DNA of 64,000 nucleotides from Pycnopodia helianthoides (taxonomy: Eukaryota; Echinodermata; Asteroidea; Forcipulatida; Asteriidae). The stretch is taken from the NCBI GenBank assembly GCA_032158295.1, contig CM063250.1, positions 5,133,001-5,197,000 of the forward strand, read 5' to 3'. Each line of letters begins with the position of its first letter. Position 1 is the stretch's first letter. The translations under genes were made by a program, and so were the position numbers. Of the stretch, positions 12,370-25,200 are shown piece by piece. The notes under the pieces are model-generated. The model had not been told where the DNA came from. It did no database searches and saw only the letters and a program-made list of their open reading frames with translations.

Positions 12370-13080
12370 AACAATTACGAAGTGAGTGAAACCGATGGTG
12401 ATTTCTCTTCGGCAGATAGATGATTTACAATCACCGCTGATGGTGATCTGATGGTGATCTGAGTGACACCAAACTCAACTGGGTGATTCACTATTGACAG
12501 TGAAGGTGATTTCTTGAGCAGACTGCCAAGTGACACCGATGGTGATTTCCCCTGGTTCAACGAGTGATTTACTAGTGACAGTGAAGGTGATTTCATAAGC
12601 GGACTGGTGATTCATGATCACCTCTGATGATCATAGTGACGCCAATGGCGATTTCCCTTCTGATTCAAACGGTAATTCACGATCGCCACTGATGGTGATC
12701 TGGGTGATCTGAGTGACACTGATGGAGATTTCCCCCCGATTCAACTGGTGATTCACAATCTCCACGGATCTGAGTGACAGTGAAGATGATTTCTTAAGTA
12801 GACTGGTGATTCACGATCACCACTGATGGTGATGTGTGACACTGATGGTGATTTTCTCCAGATTCCACTGGTGATCCACATTCACCACTGATGATGATCT
12901 GAGTGACACTGATGGTGATCTCTCTAAAGTGCACTGGTGATCAGAGTGACACTGATGATGTTCTCCCCCTGACTAAACTGGTGATTCCCGATCACCGCTG
13001 ATGGTGATCCGATATACATTATATCCGATATACACTTGGTGATTTCCCCCGTGATTATACCGGTGTTTCACCATCACCAC
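12370..13080 (-). repeat. Degenerate tandem array, unit about 60-75 bp
   Basis: Roughly nine irregular units are built from the plus-strand words ACTGGTGATTCAC, GATCACC, TGATGGTGATC, TGAGTGACAC and TGGTGATTTCCCC. The array starts beyond the stop codon of the transporter, in its presumed 3' UTR. Its first unit overlaps the final coding codons (see findings). Open frames inside it, such as 12,375-12,596 minus, are a by-product of the repeats. Confidence 0.8.
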
Positions 13081-13244
13081 CTATGGTGAACTTGGGAACA
13101 TTAATCGTGATTTCCCCTGATATACTTCCGCTGGGCTGCCTGTATGGAATCGAAGCGGCTTCTTCATCGTCTATGGTGGGTAGTTTGTCCATGTCGGGAC
13201 TAAATTTCTCCTGTTTCAGGGGCATGTCATGCATCCTTTTCTTT
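13055..13244 (-). CDS. slc4a10-like: SLC4 coding exon c21 (C-terminus and stop)
   Basis: Acceptor TTACACAG lies just above 13,244. One base completes the Ala codon begun in c20, then 62 codons run to TAA at 13,055-13,057. The exon opens [14 protein letters not shown], a charged cytosolic tail (about residues 1122-1184), and ends GGDGETPV. I assigned it by splice phase and by its basic/acidic character, since SLC4 tails are poorly conserved. The last 20 codons are homologous to the downstream 3' array. Confidence 0.78.
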
Positions 13245-16200
13245 CTGTGTAAGACAAGTAGAAAAAAAAGGAGTGGGTTTGGGTTACTTAATGGTAGAAA
13301 TATTTTTGACGTGACAGGATGTCGGTAGGTTGACACATTTTACGGGAGTCTCCTACAAGATCCAGGAGAGTTGGCAGCTCTGTAAACATACAAACTCGTA
13401 AACCAACTCGTACACCAACTCATACACCAACTCGTACACCAACTCGTACACCAACTCGTACACCAACTCGTACCTCAACTCGTACACCAACTCGTACACC
13501 AACTCGTACACCAACTCGTACACCAGCTCGTACACCAACTCGTACACCAACTCTTTCACCAACTCTTTCACCAACTCGTTCACCAACTCGTACACCAACT
13601 CGTACACCAACACAAAACCAACTCGTACACCGACACGTACACCAACTCGTACACCAACTCGTACACCAACTCGTACACCAACTCGTACACCAACTCGTAC
13701 ACCAACTCGTACACCAACTCGTACACCAACTCGAACACCAACTCGTACACCAACATCGTACACCAACTCGAACACCAACTCGAACACCAACTCGTACACA
13801 TCGAACTCGTACACCAACTCGCACACCAACATCGTACACCAACTTGTACACCAACTCGTACACATACAAACCCGTACACCAACTTGTACACCAACTCGTA
13901 CACCAACTCGTACACCAACTCGTACACCAACTCGTACACCAACTCGTACACCGACTCGTACACCGACTCGTACACCAACTCGTCACCAACTCGTACACCA
14001 ACTCGTACACCAACTCGTACACCAACTCGTACACCAACTCGTACACCAACTCGTACACCAACTCGTACACCAACTCGTTCACCAACTCGTTCACCAACTC
14101 GTTCACCAACTCGTACACCAACACTAACACCAACTCGTACACCAACTCGTACACCAACTCGTACACCAACTCGTACACCAACACGTACACCAACTCGTAC
14201 ACCAACTCGTACACCAACTCGTACACCAACTCGTACACCAACTCGTACACCGACTCGTACACCGACTCGTAAACTGACTCGTACACCAACTCGTCACCAA
14301 CTCGTACACCAACACGTACACCAACTCGTACACCAACTCGTTCACCAACTCGTTCACCAACTCGTTCACCAACTCGTTCACCAACTCGTACACCAACACT
14401 AACACCAACTCGTACACCAACTCGTACACCAACTCGTACACCAACACGTACACCAACTCGTACACCAACTCGTACACCAACTCGTACACCAACTCGTACA
14501 CCAACTCGTACACCAACACTAACACCAACTCGTACACCAACTCGTTCACCAACTCGTTCACCAACTCGTTCACCAACTCGTACACCAACACTAACACCAA
14601 CTCGTACACCAACTCGTACACCAACTCGTACACCAACACGTACACCAACTCGTACACCAACTCGTACACCAACTCGTTCACCAACTCGTACACCAACTCG
14701 TACACCAACACTTACACCAACTCGTACACCAACTCGTACACCAACTCGCTCACCAACTCGTACACCAACACTAACACCAACTCGTACACCAACTCGAACA
14801 CCAACACTAACACCAACTCGTACACCAACACTAACACCAACTCGTACACCGACTCGTACACCAACACTAACACCAACTCGTACACCAACTCGTACACCAG
14901 CTCGTACACCAACTCGTACACCAACTCGTACACCAACACTAACACCAACTCGTACACCAACTCGTACACCAACACCTACACCAACTCGTACACCAACTCG
15001 TACACCAACTTGTACACCAACTCGTACACCAACTCGAACACCAACTCGTACACCAACTCGTACACCAACTCGAACACCAACTCGTACACCAACTCGTACA
15101 CATACAAACTCGTACACCAACTCATACATTAACTCGTACACCAACTCGTACACCAACTGGTACACCAACTCAGACACCAACTCGTACACCAACTCGAACA
15201 CCAACTCGTACACCAACTCGTACACATACAAACTCGTACACCAACTCGTACACCAACTCGTACACCAACTGGTACACCAACTCGTACACCAACTGGTACA
15301 CCAACTGGTACACCAACTCGTACACCAATTCGTACACCAACTCGTACACCAACTGGTACACCAACTCGTACACCAATTCGTACACCAACACAGGACCTAC
15401 GGCTGTACGTCCCCTCAGGAGGATGAAGCAATAATGGTTAAGTGTCTTGCTTGAGGACACATGTATCATGACTAGTACTCGAACCCACACTCTGAGAGCA
15501 CCACAAAAATGAGGGAACAGGTGCCCTGCTATCATTATACTTTAAAAATCAATTTGCTGGGCTTTCTGTAAATGGACCTTCAATTGCGAGAAAGAGAAAG
15601 AGAAAAAGAAAAGAAGAACGAAACATAAAAATAAAAAAACACTTACGCGTCTGTTTCGTCTCTTCCTGTTCGTCTCCTCGGTGAGGATTGGCACATTTTT
15701 CCATCGTTGGCGTTAGCGGCCAGCGTCTTCCAGATGCCCGTCTTGGACATCTCCTCGGAGATGTTGATGGTTCTAGACTCGGGGTTAAAGTCCAGCTTGT
15801 CTACGGGTATCGTCAGCACGTTTCCCCCGGCCAGAGGGAGTTGGACACGGCCTCCTACTATGGAGTCCTAAATATATATGGTAGACATCAAGAACCGTGA
15901 ACAAGGGTTTTCAAGTTTAACGGCTGGACTGTGAGGACAGAGTCTGGTTACTTTACCATTAGCCGACTGTAAGGGCAGAGTCCGGTTACTTTACCATTAG
16001 CCATTGCAATTTAGGGTCAATTTGGGCAGACAGCTTTGAAGGGAACGTATACAATTGGTAATCAAAATAATGGCAATAAAAACATACTTGGCTAAGAAGT
16101 ACAGCAACTTTCGATAGTAAAAGCATTTTGAGAAATATTTCATTTCAAAATACTGCGGATATGGAAAAAGTTGGTTTTTGTCCACCCAAAATTTAAATCT

Positions 16201-19200
16201 GAGAAACGTTTCTCAGATTGTGTATTCCTATTAGAGATTGTTCTTTATGCCTGAACATATTCGTTGCGGAATTTTTGCGATATTTAAAAAATGCGACCAC
16301 CTTTTGAAATGAAATGAAAAAGGTTAGTTTTATTGTATATATCTACATTTATATAGGATTAAAACAATCAAATGGTTCCAAAAAGCAAAGGAATAACTTT
16401 GCCTCTTTAAGTACTAGGCCAAAACAACGAAACTGCTTCTGGAAACCCGACCATGTAAAATCATTGCGACCTAAAAAATTGTGTCAAATATTCTATGCAT
16501 CTCATTGGAAATTACACATTGGCAAACAACAATTTCAGTCAATGAAAACACAAACTTCACAGAGATAAACTAACATCTCAGCCAACATGAACTGTCCATT
16601 TCATAAAAACAATTTTTCCCACAGATATCCTCCTTTTTTAGTCTGTCTTATTCACTAATGAATTACTTTTTCTCCCTCTTCCCACCTTCGATTTTGTCCT
16701 TTGTGTTTCCAACTTCTTTTGGTCAAACCACCCCCTTCCCTCCAAACCCCTCCCCCTTTGTCTCCTTATTCATTGTTAGCCCCTTGCTTTTTCCCTTGTG
16801 CTTTCTGCTTCTCTCTCTCTATTCATGTATTTCCGCTTGACTGTTTCTGTTTCACTTGTACAACTGTTTATGTCTGTTGTCATGTCATTTAGCCTTCGAG
16901 AAAGACTCTGAGTCGAACCATTAGGCCATTAACCGTAATTTCCTGCGTATAAGGCGCTGGGCGTATAAGGCGCAGTACCCCAAAATCACCGAAAACATAT
17001 TTAATGTTCAACGGAAAAGGCGCATTGCCGTACAAGAAGCATTATGTTTTCTCATTGAAGAGGCTTGCAAACCCATTCACGGTTGGTACATCACCACTTA
17101 TGGGGTCATTGTGTTGGTAGGACACTTACCATAACATAAAGGGATTGTAATTTTTGAAAATCACGAACGTAAGTAAAACAACACTTCTATTTTTCGGGGC
17201 AATTTTTTTATTTATTTATTTATTTATTTTTTTTAAAGTTTTTCTTCTTCTGCGCGGCGATTGTCCGCAGTAAAATGCACAATTGTAAAAATTGTATCAA
17301 TTCAAAACTTTACATGTAGGTAGAGTATAACTTTAAGTTTCAGGAGAAGTTGTGACGTCATGATGACGCCATCAGGTGTCGAGTGACAATAAATATCAGT
17401 TTAATATTTGAAAAAATCATTACTCATGAACCACACAATTGATTTTTAGGCTGTTCAAGCACAACATTGCTACAAATAGTCAAAGAGATCAGCATTTTTA
17501 TGCGGAGGGACAAACAAACAATGTGGGCGGCCTCTTGCTTACCCCTGCGCAAATGGCCTCTTCCTCCGCCTGTTCCTTCTGGTCTTGTTTTGCTCGCTTG
17601 ACGATCTCTGGCATCACATCGTCTAACATCTCAAGCTCTCGCTGAGTGAACAGCTTGTCCATCAACTTGCGGACCACTGCAACGGCTAATACCTGAAACA
17701 GAGTGAGATGTAGCTGGGGTTTTTAGATACAGTGCGAGAGAGTACAAAACTTTTGAGAAGTTGAAATATTATAAACATTTACTTACGTAATGTCCAGGCC
17801 GATTTTTTGAATAATTCATTCCAGGCCAAGTGTGAACCAATATTGCATTTGAGGCCGAGCGGTCTAGCTCAACGTACTCAAATTCTAATTGGCAGAGGCT
17901 ACAAAAGGTTGTGCGGAGACACCACGCACATAAAACTCTCTCCATGAGTTGTGGTGGTTCTACTTGTTGTTAACCATCGGTTCTTGCTTTGTAGCTGTCT
18001 CCAAACACAGCACACTGGAAATCTGTTGCCGCTAAGCACAATATTGTATTCTTAGCTCATTTTGTATGCTTAGCACAATTTGTGCTTACCCTTTGGCCTT
18101 TGACAGCATAGAAATGTCAATGTAACATAGTTTCTGCATGTAAAAAGTTGCATTCTTGAAAACTACAATCCTCTGATGACCCTACCGGCTAAACAAAGGA
18201 AATCTGACCTACGACCTGTGACCTACCATGATTGGGAATACAAGTGCTGCATCGGTGGACTTGATGACCCAGAGTATGACGAGGCAGGACAGCTGGATGA
18301 AGGTGAAGATGTGAACCCTCCTTAGGCCGACCTGACGCAGGTAGATGTAGTCGGGTTGGTGTTTAGGTGGCATGAAGAACAGAAGCAGCCTATCCACAAA
18401 CTGTACGCCAAATAAACATAACAAGCCGGAGAAAGTTAGGTGAATTGTCCGATTGAAGCCAGGACTGGTTTTTACAAAGACACAGGATTTTTCTTGATGT
18501 AGACTCCCTCTATAGACCATGTGACCTGTGACATCACATGTTTACAAAAGAGCCACAGAGCCTGGACTTCATACAGGCACAGCTTGTACACAGCTCAATG
18601 GAAGAATACAACAAATCTTATGTTTTATGGAGATTGCACTGTCTGATTTTTTGATATGATTTTTTCCTGAACTTTTGATATGAAGAAAGGGGGGGGGACA
18701 TCTCAAAAGCTGCACAGATGTTGCTTTTGTAAGTCTTGAATTTATGTGAAAATTATGACACAAAATGTAAAATTTCCCATATGGCCTGTGCAGTATCTTG
18801 CTCATCTGGAAATTCATTAGAATGTACGAGGTCACCACTCTGTAAACAAAGGTAGCTGGAGTACCTTTACATGCGCGCCACGTAACCAGACCTGCACGAA
18901 CATGTGCAAAGAAACGCAAAAGGTATCGTACATGCGTATGGAAATCCAAAATGGCAGACCTCCCGTGTTGCTATGGCAATGTGACGTCAGTGGGGAGGGT
19001 CCACAGTCTCTAGACGGTTAGGCTAAGGTCAAAACAGTGAACACTGAGCTTAACACGTTGACTGCCGCCTACGAGTATATTCGTAGTAACAGGTGTAACC
19101 GCTTCTGCCACTACGAGTATACCACTACGAGTATACTCGTAGGGAATGAAAGGGCTTTGTATTGTTATTTAAATACACTGGCATCACTGAGCACCAGCAA

Positions 19201-22200
19201 ATACGCTTCTGGCAGTGGTGAGGACATACATCCTTAGAATGTGTACGTTCAATTTTTGTGTGTATAGTAGCTATTTGGTATGCACCCATGCGCACTGCAC
19301 TTGGCAAATGGGAAGCCCCTACGAATCTATGACCGGCAGTCAACGAGTTAATGTATAGAGATTGAGAAGCCATCATTACCTGTACACCAGCTAGCGACGA
19401 AATACCCATGAAGAGAAACACGCCGTATAACACTGGCATTGGAATAAGCTGCAGAAAGGAACAAAGAAAAGTCAGTGTATAGTCTCTTGACTTCATACCA
19501 AACTTATCCAAAAAGATTATTTTAATCAATACGGGTTTTCACAAAGTTTATACCCAATGCAGACTCTCAAATCCCTGAGTGAGTTGAGTTTGATGTTATT
19601 TTGTGTAGGGTGGAATAACTGTGCCCAGAACCAACTGTGTACTGTGTAGATGCATTCACCACATGATAACATATTACAGGCTGGCACAGAGCATCTATCA
19701 TTCAAAACCATTTTTTTTTTACCAGAAGTGAGATTGGACTTACCGATAGTACTGGAGTCATAAGAGTGGCCAGACCAATCAGAACAAAGACAACCAATGA
19801 TGTCACTCGCTGCTCCCTACAAAGAGAAGAAGACAAAACATTTAACCCTCACTCCAAACCCTTCTAAATCCAGCGCAAAATCATACTTGTGACACCAGGG
19901 CCTTAATTCATAGAGCCGCTTAAGCAAAAAATCTTGCTTAACAATTGCCTGCTAAGCAGAAATGAGCAGGATACCAGTCACAAATTGTACATGTGATATG
20001 GTAGTCTGGCTGGTAACCTTATTCTGGTGAGCATCATTTTGTTGTGCTCAGCTGCTTTTTGTGCTTAAGCAGCTCTATGAAATTGGGCTCTGATGATACT
20101 GGGCATAAATCGCTAGCCGGAAAAAAAAACAATTTTTCAATAATAACTTATTGTTCACTAATATACAGGCTAACTTTTGCAAACTGATTAGTCAGAGCGA
20201 CTTACTTACAGCCAATCAGCTTCAGCTGTTTATTCTCAAAAGAGCACTTACACAGAACTGAATAAATCAATTGGTCAAAAGGAGCTTACCTGCAGCCAAT
20301 CAGCTTAGGTCGTTCACCTGGTGCCTTACATTCTGACTCTACATTTAAGCTGTTGACGTGATTAATGGATAAGACGGTAGCTGCCACAAACCAGGGAAGG
20401 CCCAGTACAGAGCACAGGCCCAGTAAGAGACCCACGACCAGCAGGTCCAGATGGTACCCTACTCCTTTCTATTAAGATAAAAACAAATATACACTACAAA
20501 TATAATGAGATTGAAAATATTTGAATCCCTTAAAACTTGTAGAAATTGTAGATTAGCATGTGTGGCATTGCTGGGGGGGGGGGGGGGTGGGGAGGAGCGG
20601 GGGGCAGGACCAACCTTGAGTTTATTTTCCTTCCTGTTGACGATGACGGCAGTGATCTGTTGATCCATGAAGATCAGGATGAGTGCAAGAAGAGCTGGGA
20701 GGAAAGCTGCTAGAGCTGTCCACCATGGATTCCTGCCAAACGGGGGAATAAACCAACCGCTCCGGGCATCCGAAGTAGGCTGCAGAAAAAAACAAATCAA
20801 GGAAAGGGTTACGTCTTGTAGCTCTTTCCAACAAATCAGATTAATACTAAAGATTCATTCATTCATTCTTATTAAAAAACCAACTGGCAGCACAAAGCTG
20901 AATTATAGGCATTACAAATTACAGATTAAAGATATAAAATAGCAACATCAGAATACAGGGATATAGATATAGGCCTACATAAAATTACAAAAATTTAAAT
21001 ATTAATTCAGTAAAACAGCAAAATGGCACAACAAAATATATCAAATGCACAGAATATCATCAGAGCCTTTCTGTAATAATAATACATTGGAAAAAACCTT
21101 TGAAATAAAACTGTTCACTTTGCACTTTGTAACACTTGGAATATTACACTTTATACAAAATAACCTGCTCCTGGCAAATCAGATGCCATTGGGCATCTCA
21201 AGAAAAATGCAACCCTATACAATCATGAAAGTTTAAACATTCTCAACACACAATGTAATGCAATATTACAATAAAATAAGCAAGACCGTAGTAAACAACT
21301 TCAAACTCCTTCAGAATCTACCAACCACTGATGTTTGACGATCTTGTCAAGTATCTTCAAATTTTACAAGAACATGTCACACACGAAAATATTCAAAAAA
21401 GGGAAAATGATCTCACCTTGAACGTACTTGGCACCTGCAGCTTCGGGGTGTTCACACCGAACAGGAAGTCCACACCAATCATGATTAAAACAGCCATGAA
21501 CACAGAGAAGTCACTGAGTGTAGTACGCACCTGTTCAAAGAGAACATGCAACAATTTCTTTGTTCAACCCCAAGTTATTTCAAAATTTAACCCAGCCACA
21601 GTTTCCCTTGTGGTGTATTACTTAACATTTGAAATTTAAAGTTGCATCCCCTGGCTGTCCCTTCCCATGTTGTGTCTTAAACTTGGGTGTGATCCCTGGC
21701 TATACCCAAATACAGGTTGAATGGCTTCTGACTGGCACCCCCAAACAAAGATATTGACGAATTAGGGAAACCCCCAAACCTAATGCTGACCTTTGTATGT
21801 GTCCACCATACCTCAAAAGGGGCTTATTCTTCTGCAAAGTGGTAAACAAACTGTGACATCATCAGAACTAAGGTCTATTAGTCATGTCATTTTTTGGAGA
21901 AACAACATTTGTACTATAATAATGAACAGCATTTATATCAAGCACAGCATCTGACATGAAATGCAATTCAAGGGCCGCTCTTCTATATTTCTACACGGAC
22001 ATAAAGGCATTTTGCAGACCACCAACATCCTTACGGACTGTGAAGGGGGTAACCCTGCCCCATAGAGTAGGTGGCAACGTGCCCCTGGTGTCAGTTGATT
22101 TGGATCGACAGCCCAAATCAGTTAAGTGTAGCCCTCGCCTTGAAGTGGCCGTTCGGCCTTGTGAGTTAGGCGATATCTCATAAATCAAAGAAAGAAAGAA

Positions 22201-25200
22201 GGAAAAAAATTACAAATAAAAAATGGGGTCGACTTACAATTGTAGGGAAGTACGGTGTATTCCTGGACTTCTTCAGACTGAACGCGATGGTGAACGTGCC
22301 CAGCATCAGCACCACGGACATGAGGAACACGTCGCTAGAGGGGAGATGTTTACCGCAGTAGTTCCCGACGGCCGTGCCGTTCATCTCCTCGCAGTCCGCT
22401 ACCTCCTCCTCCAGCCAATCCTGGGAGGTGTCCCCGATGATGCAGTCGCACTCGTACGTCCTGTTTTCAGTGGACCACCTGTGAAAATAGTAACAAGCGA
22501 GGGAGTGTACACATCGAGCAAATGATGAGAATGGGCGAGAGAAAGGTCAAGCTGGATCAAAACCGAATTCACATACAAATTTGAAACGATTCACAATCAA
22601 CGAAAGTGACCCATCCATTACCGAGGGTGACCGATCCATCACAGCTGGGTCTAATTTCATGGCTCTGCTTACCGTGGCATTCAACGCTTGCGGCGCCCTG
22701 TTAAGCACATAGTTCTATGGGCAGTAAGCACGGAATTCTGCAGTAAGCAGAGCCATGAAATTGGGCCCTGATCATTGTTAAAGGAACATTACAGAATTGG
22801 TAAGAAAAAAACTTGTAAAATATACTTTTGATCACAGATTTACATAAAACTTACACGGTCTAATGATGATGATAGTAGAAAGTATCCCTTGAAATATTTC
22901 TGTCTGAAATGCCATATTTGATGAGAAATGAATAAACTGATTTTCCGATTGGAGTTTATCGCTCAGTGAGCGTTTTATTCATTTGTTGAATCTATACGAT
23001 TTCATGCAAATGTGTAATCGGTTTTTCACTATTTTCTCGTGACCCAAATGGCTGATTGATCTCAAACTTCTACAGGTTTGTCAGTTTATGTATATGGTGG
23101 ATTACATAAAGTGCTTACACTGCCAGCAACTGTTTTGTTAGCAAAACCAATTCTGTAATGTTCCTTTAACAAAAGAACAACTGGATTTATGTTGTGTCAA
23201 ATCACCAAGAGTGCAGGAGGCAACGTTTGGCAAAACATGAAATAAACAACCGGTTTTGTTCATCGACTACTTTGGTACGGGCACGTTGGCCGTGGAAAGA
23301 GGCGATTAACCCCTGACCTTCCTAACAGGCTGCCGAGGCTGCATATTCCCCAAGGAAATTTTGATTGTGAGATCAGAATTTTCTGACACCTGAGCATCTG
23401 GTGATGGATTTGTTGGCTCTACAAGGCTCCATTGTCATTAATCTTCTTACCTTTCTATGGGGTTCTGTTCGTAAATATTCATGAGTTTGTGGATGGCCTC
23501 GTAGATGAAGATGAAAGAGATGAGACTGGAGAAGCTTTCCTCGGTGAAGCGAGTGAAGTATTTGACCATAGCGCTGGCGTCTGTTGCGACCAGACCGATG
23601 CACATCGCCGACGTCCACAGGCCGATCCAGAAGCGAAACGACAAATAATCTAAATCATTGGAACTGGGCAAAACGACAAAAGAGTATTAGTGGCAATTGG
23701 TGTTGTGAACAATTAGAAGTCGATTTAAATTGGGGTTCAATCAACCTGCAACCAACGTCATAAAAAACTAACTGGGGTTGGGGGAAGGGGGAGGTTCAAG
23801 AAATGTTTTAAAAAGTCATTACTTTCTTAGTTCAGCCCCAAAATGACCTGCTTTGCAAAATGGAAGGCAGGCGAGCCTAAAACTACTGCCAAGAGAAGCT
23901 GCTTATAAAATGAGAAACAAGAAACCCTGACAAAAATTGCTACAGTTTTAGGTCATGGTCTTGCTGCTCCCATGGCGGTAGCCCTAAACTAACACACAGA
24001 CAGGGCCATGCTTCGGTTAGATTCAGATTTTATTCCACAGTATTAAGGACCAGCTTGAAAACGAAAAATGGCAACAAAGTGATCTTTGCTGAAATTCAGA
24101 TGTTTTCAATCAATGAGAAAAATTTAGTTTAAATGCAGTTTCCAAAACCTTGAGGTTGGGGCCTAATTTATTTGATCAATGATTAAAAAAACTCAGCAGT
24201 AGGAAAATATCAAAAATACAATTAAACGATAAACAAACACAAACATGGACATTCATGTTAACAATTTTTTTCGATCAAGTAGATGTTTAAACCAAAGAAA
24301 GTAATTCACAAAAAGTTACATATGTAAATAAAGTACATGGAGATGAGAATAAAGTATAAATGTGACACTGAAGATGGACTCATTAAGAAGCAAAGCTTGT
24401 ACACAATGGTCCCTATAGAGCATGCATGTGGAATAAGATATAAAAGAGATGACCACTGTAGAGTCTGTGGCCATACCAACGGGAGGACATACTAACATGA
24501 CTCAACGCACATGTTGCTTAATACAAAAACAATCTTAATCATGTACAAATAAAAAAAACAAAAATAGACAAGTACCTAGAGCCATGGACTACACAACAGG
24601 CCAGCAAAATGGATTGAAAATGTACAATTGCATCACGGTGATTCAGCAATAAGCTTCCAACATAACAGATCTGTATTTCGTTAAAGAGTCTACTTTTTGG
24701 GGGGATTTAAATATACCAGTAAATGAGTTCCAACTTCCATACTTTCAAGAAGTCCCCCCAATCCACAAAGCTAAACTAGTAGTCCAGGCCGATTTCCTAC
24801 CTCCCGCCCAGGTAGTAGTTAATAAGCAGGACAGTTCTTTTTAGAACTGAGAAGTCTCCCGAATTCCGAAAATCTACTCCGCGGTAGTAGGGCAAATAGC
24901 AAGACAAGTTCTCTAAAGAACAAAATCTACACAGCAAAGTAGATATTTATACACATGGTGTTACCGCAAACCGAATATTTATTGATACCTCACCATGCAA
25001 TGCCTCAAAAACCATGTAACTTCCATACTTACTTGCAAAAGCCAACTAGGATCTTCTCATAGACGAGGATGGGTCCGGTACTCCCCAAGATGGTTAGTGG
25101 CTGACCGGAGAACAGCGAGAAGCAAACACCGCAGATGGCCGACGCTAGAAGACCTTCCAGCGTTGCCTGTCAACGACACCGAGTCAATCAAGTCAATAGA

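Larger units (their letters stand above)
13245..15646 (-). other. Last intron, mostly minisatellite
   Basis: This 2.4 kb intron runs from donor GC|GTAAGT (15,646) to acceptor ACACAG (13,245). About 84% of it is the 12-bp array below. That leaves about 140 nt between the array and the acceptor, and about 255 nt between the donor and the array. Confidence 0.75.

Noticed and set aside
13420..15231. 603-codon minus-strand ORF ([16 protein letters not shown] repeats) and other long ORFs across the minisatellite
   Set aside because: A 12-bp repeat without stops is open in several frames on both strands. There is no family resemblance, and it lies inside an intron of the transporter.
13386..15392. 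CRISPR-like array
   Set aside because: The repeats are directly adjacent with no unique spacers, and the DNA is clearly eukaryotic.
15645..15647. TAA here as the only stop of the transporter
   Set aside because: It overlaps a strong GTAAGT donor, and the phase joins exactly to a plausible terminal exon at 13,244. It is kept only as an alternative end.
18569..18949. 126-codon minus-strand ORF between c17 and c18
   Set aside because: It lies in an intron, has no family similarity and no splice continuity with neighbouring exons.
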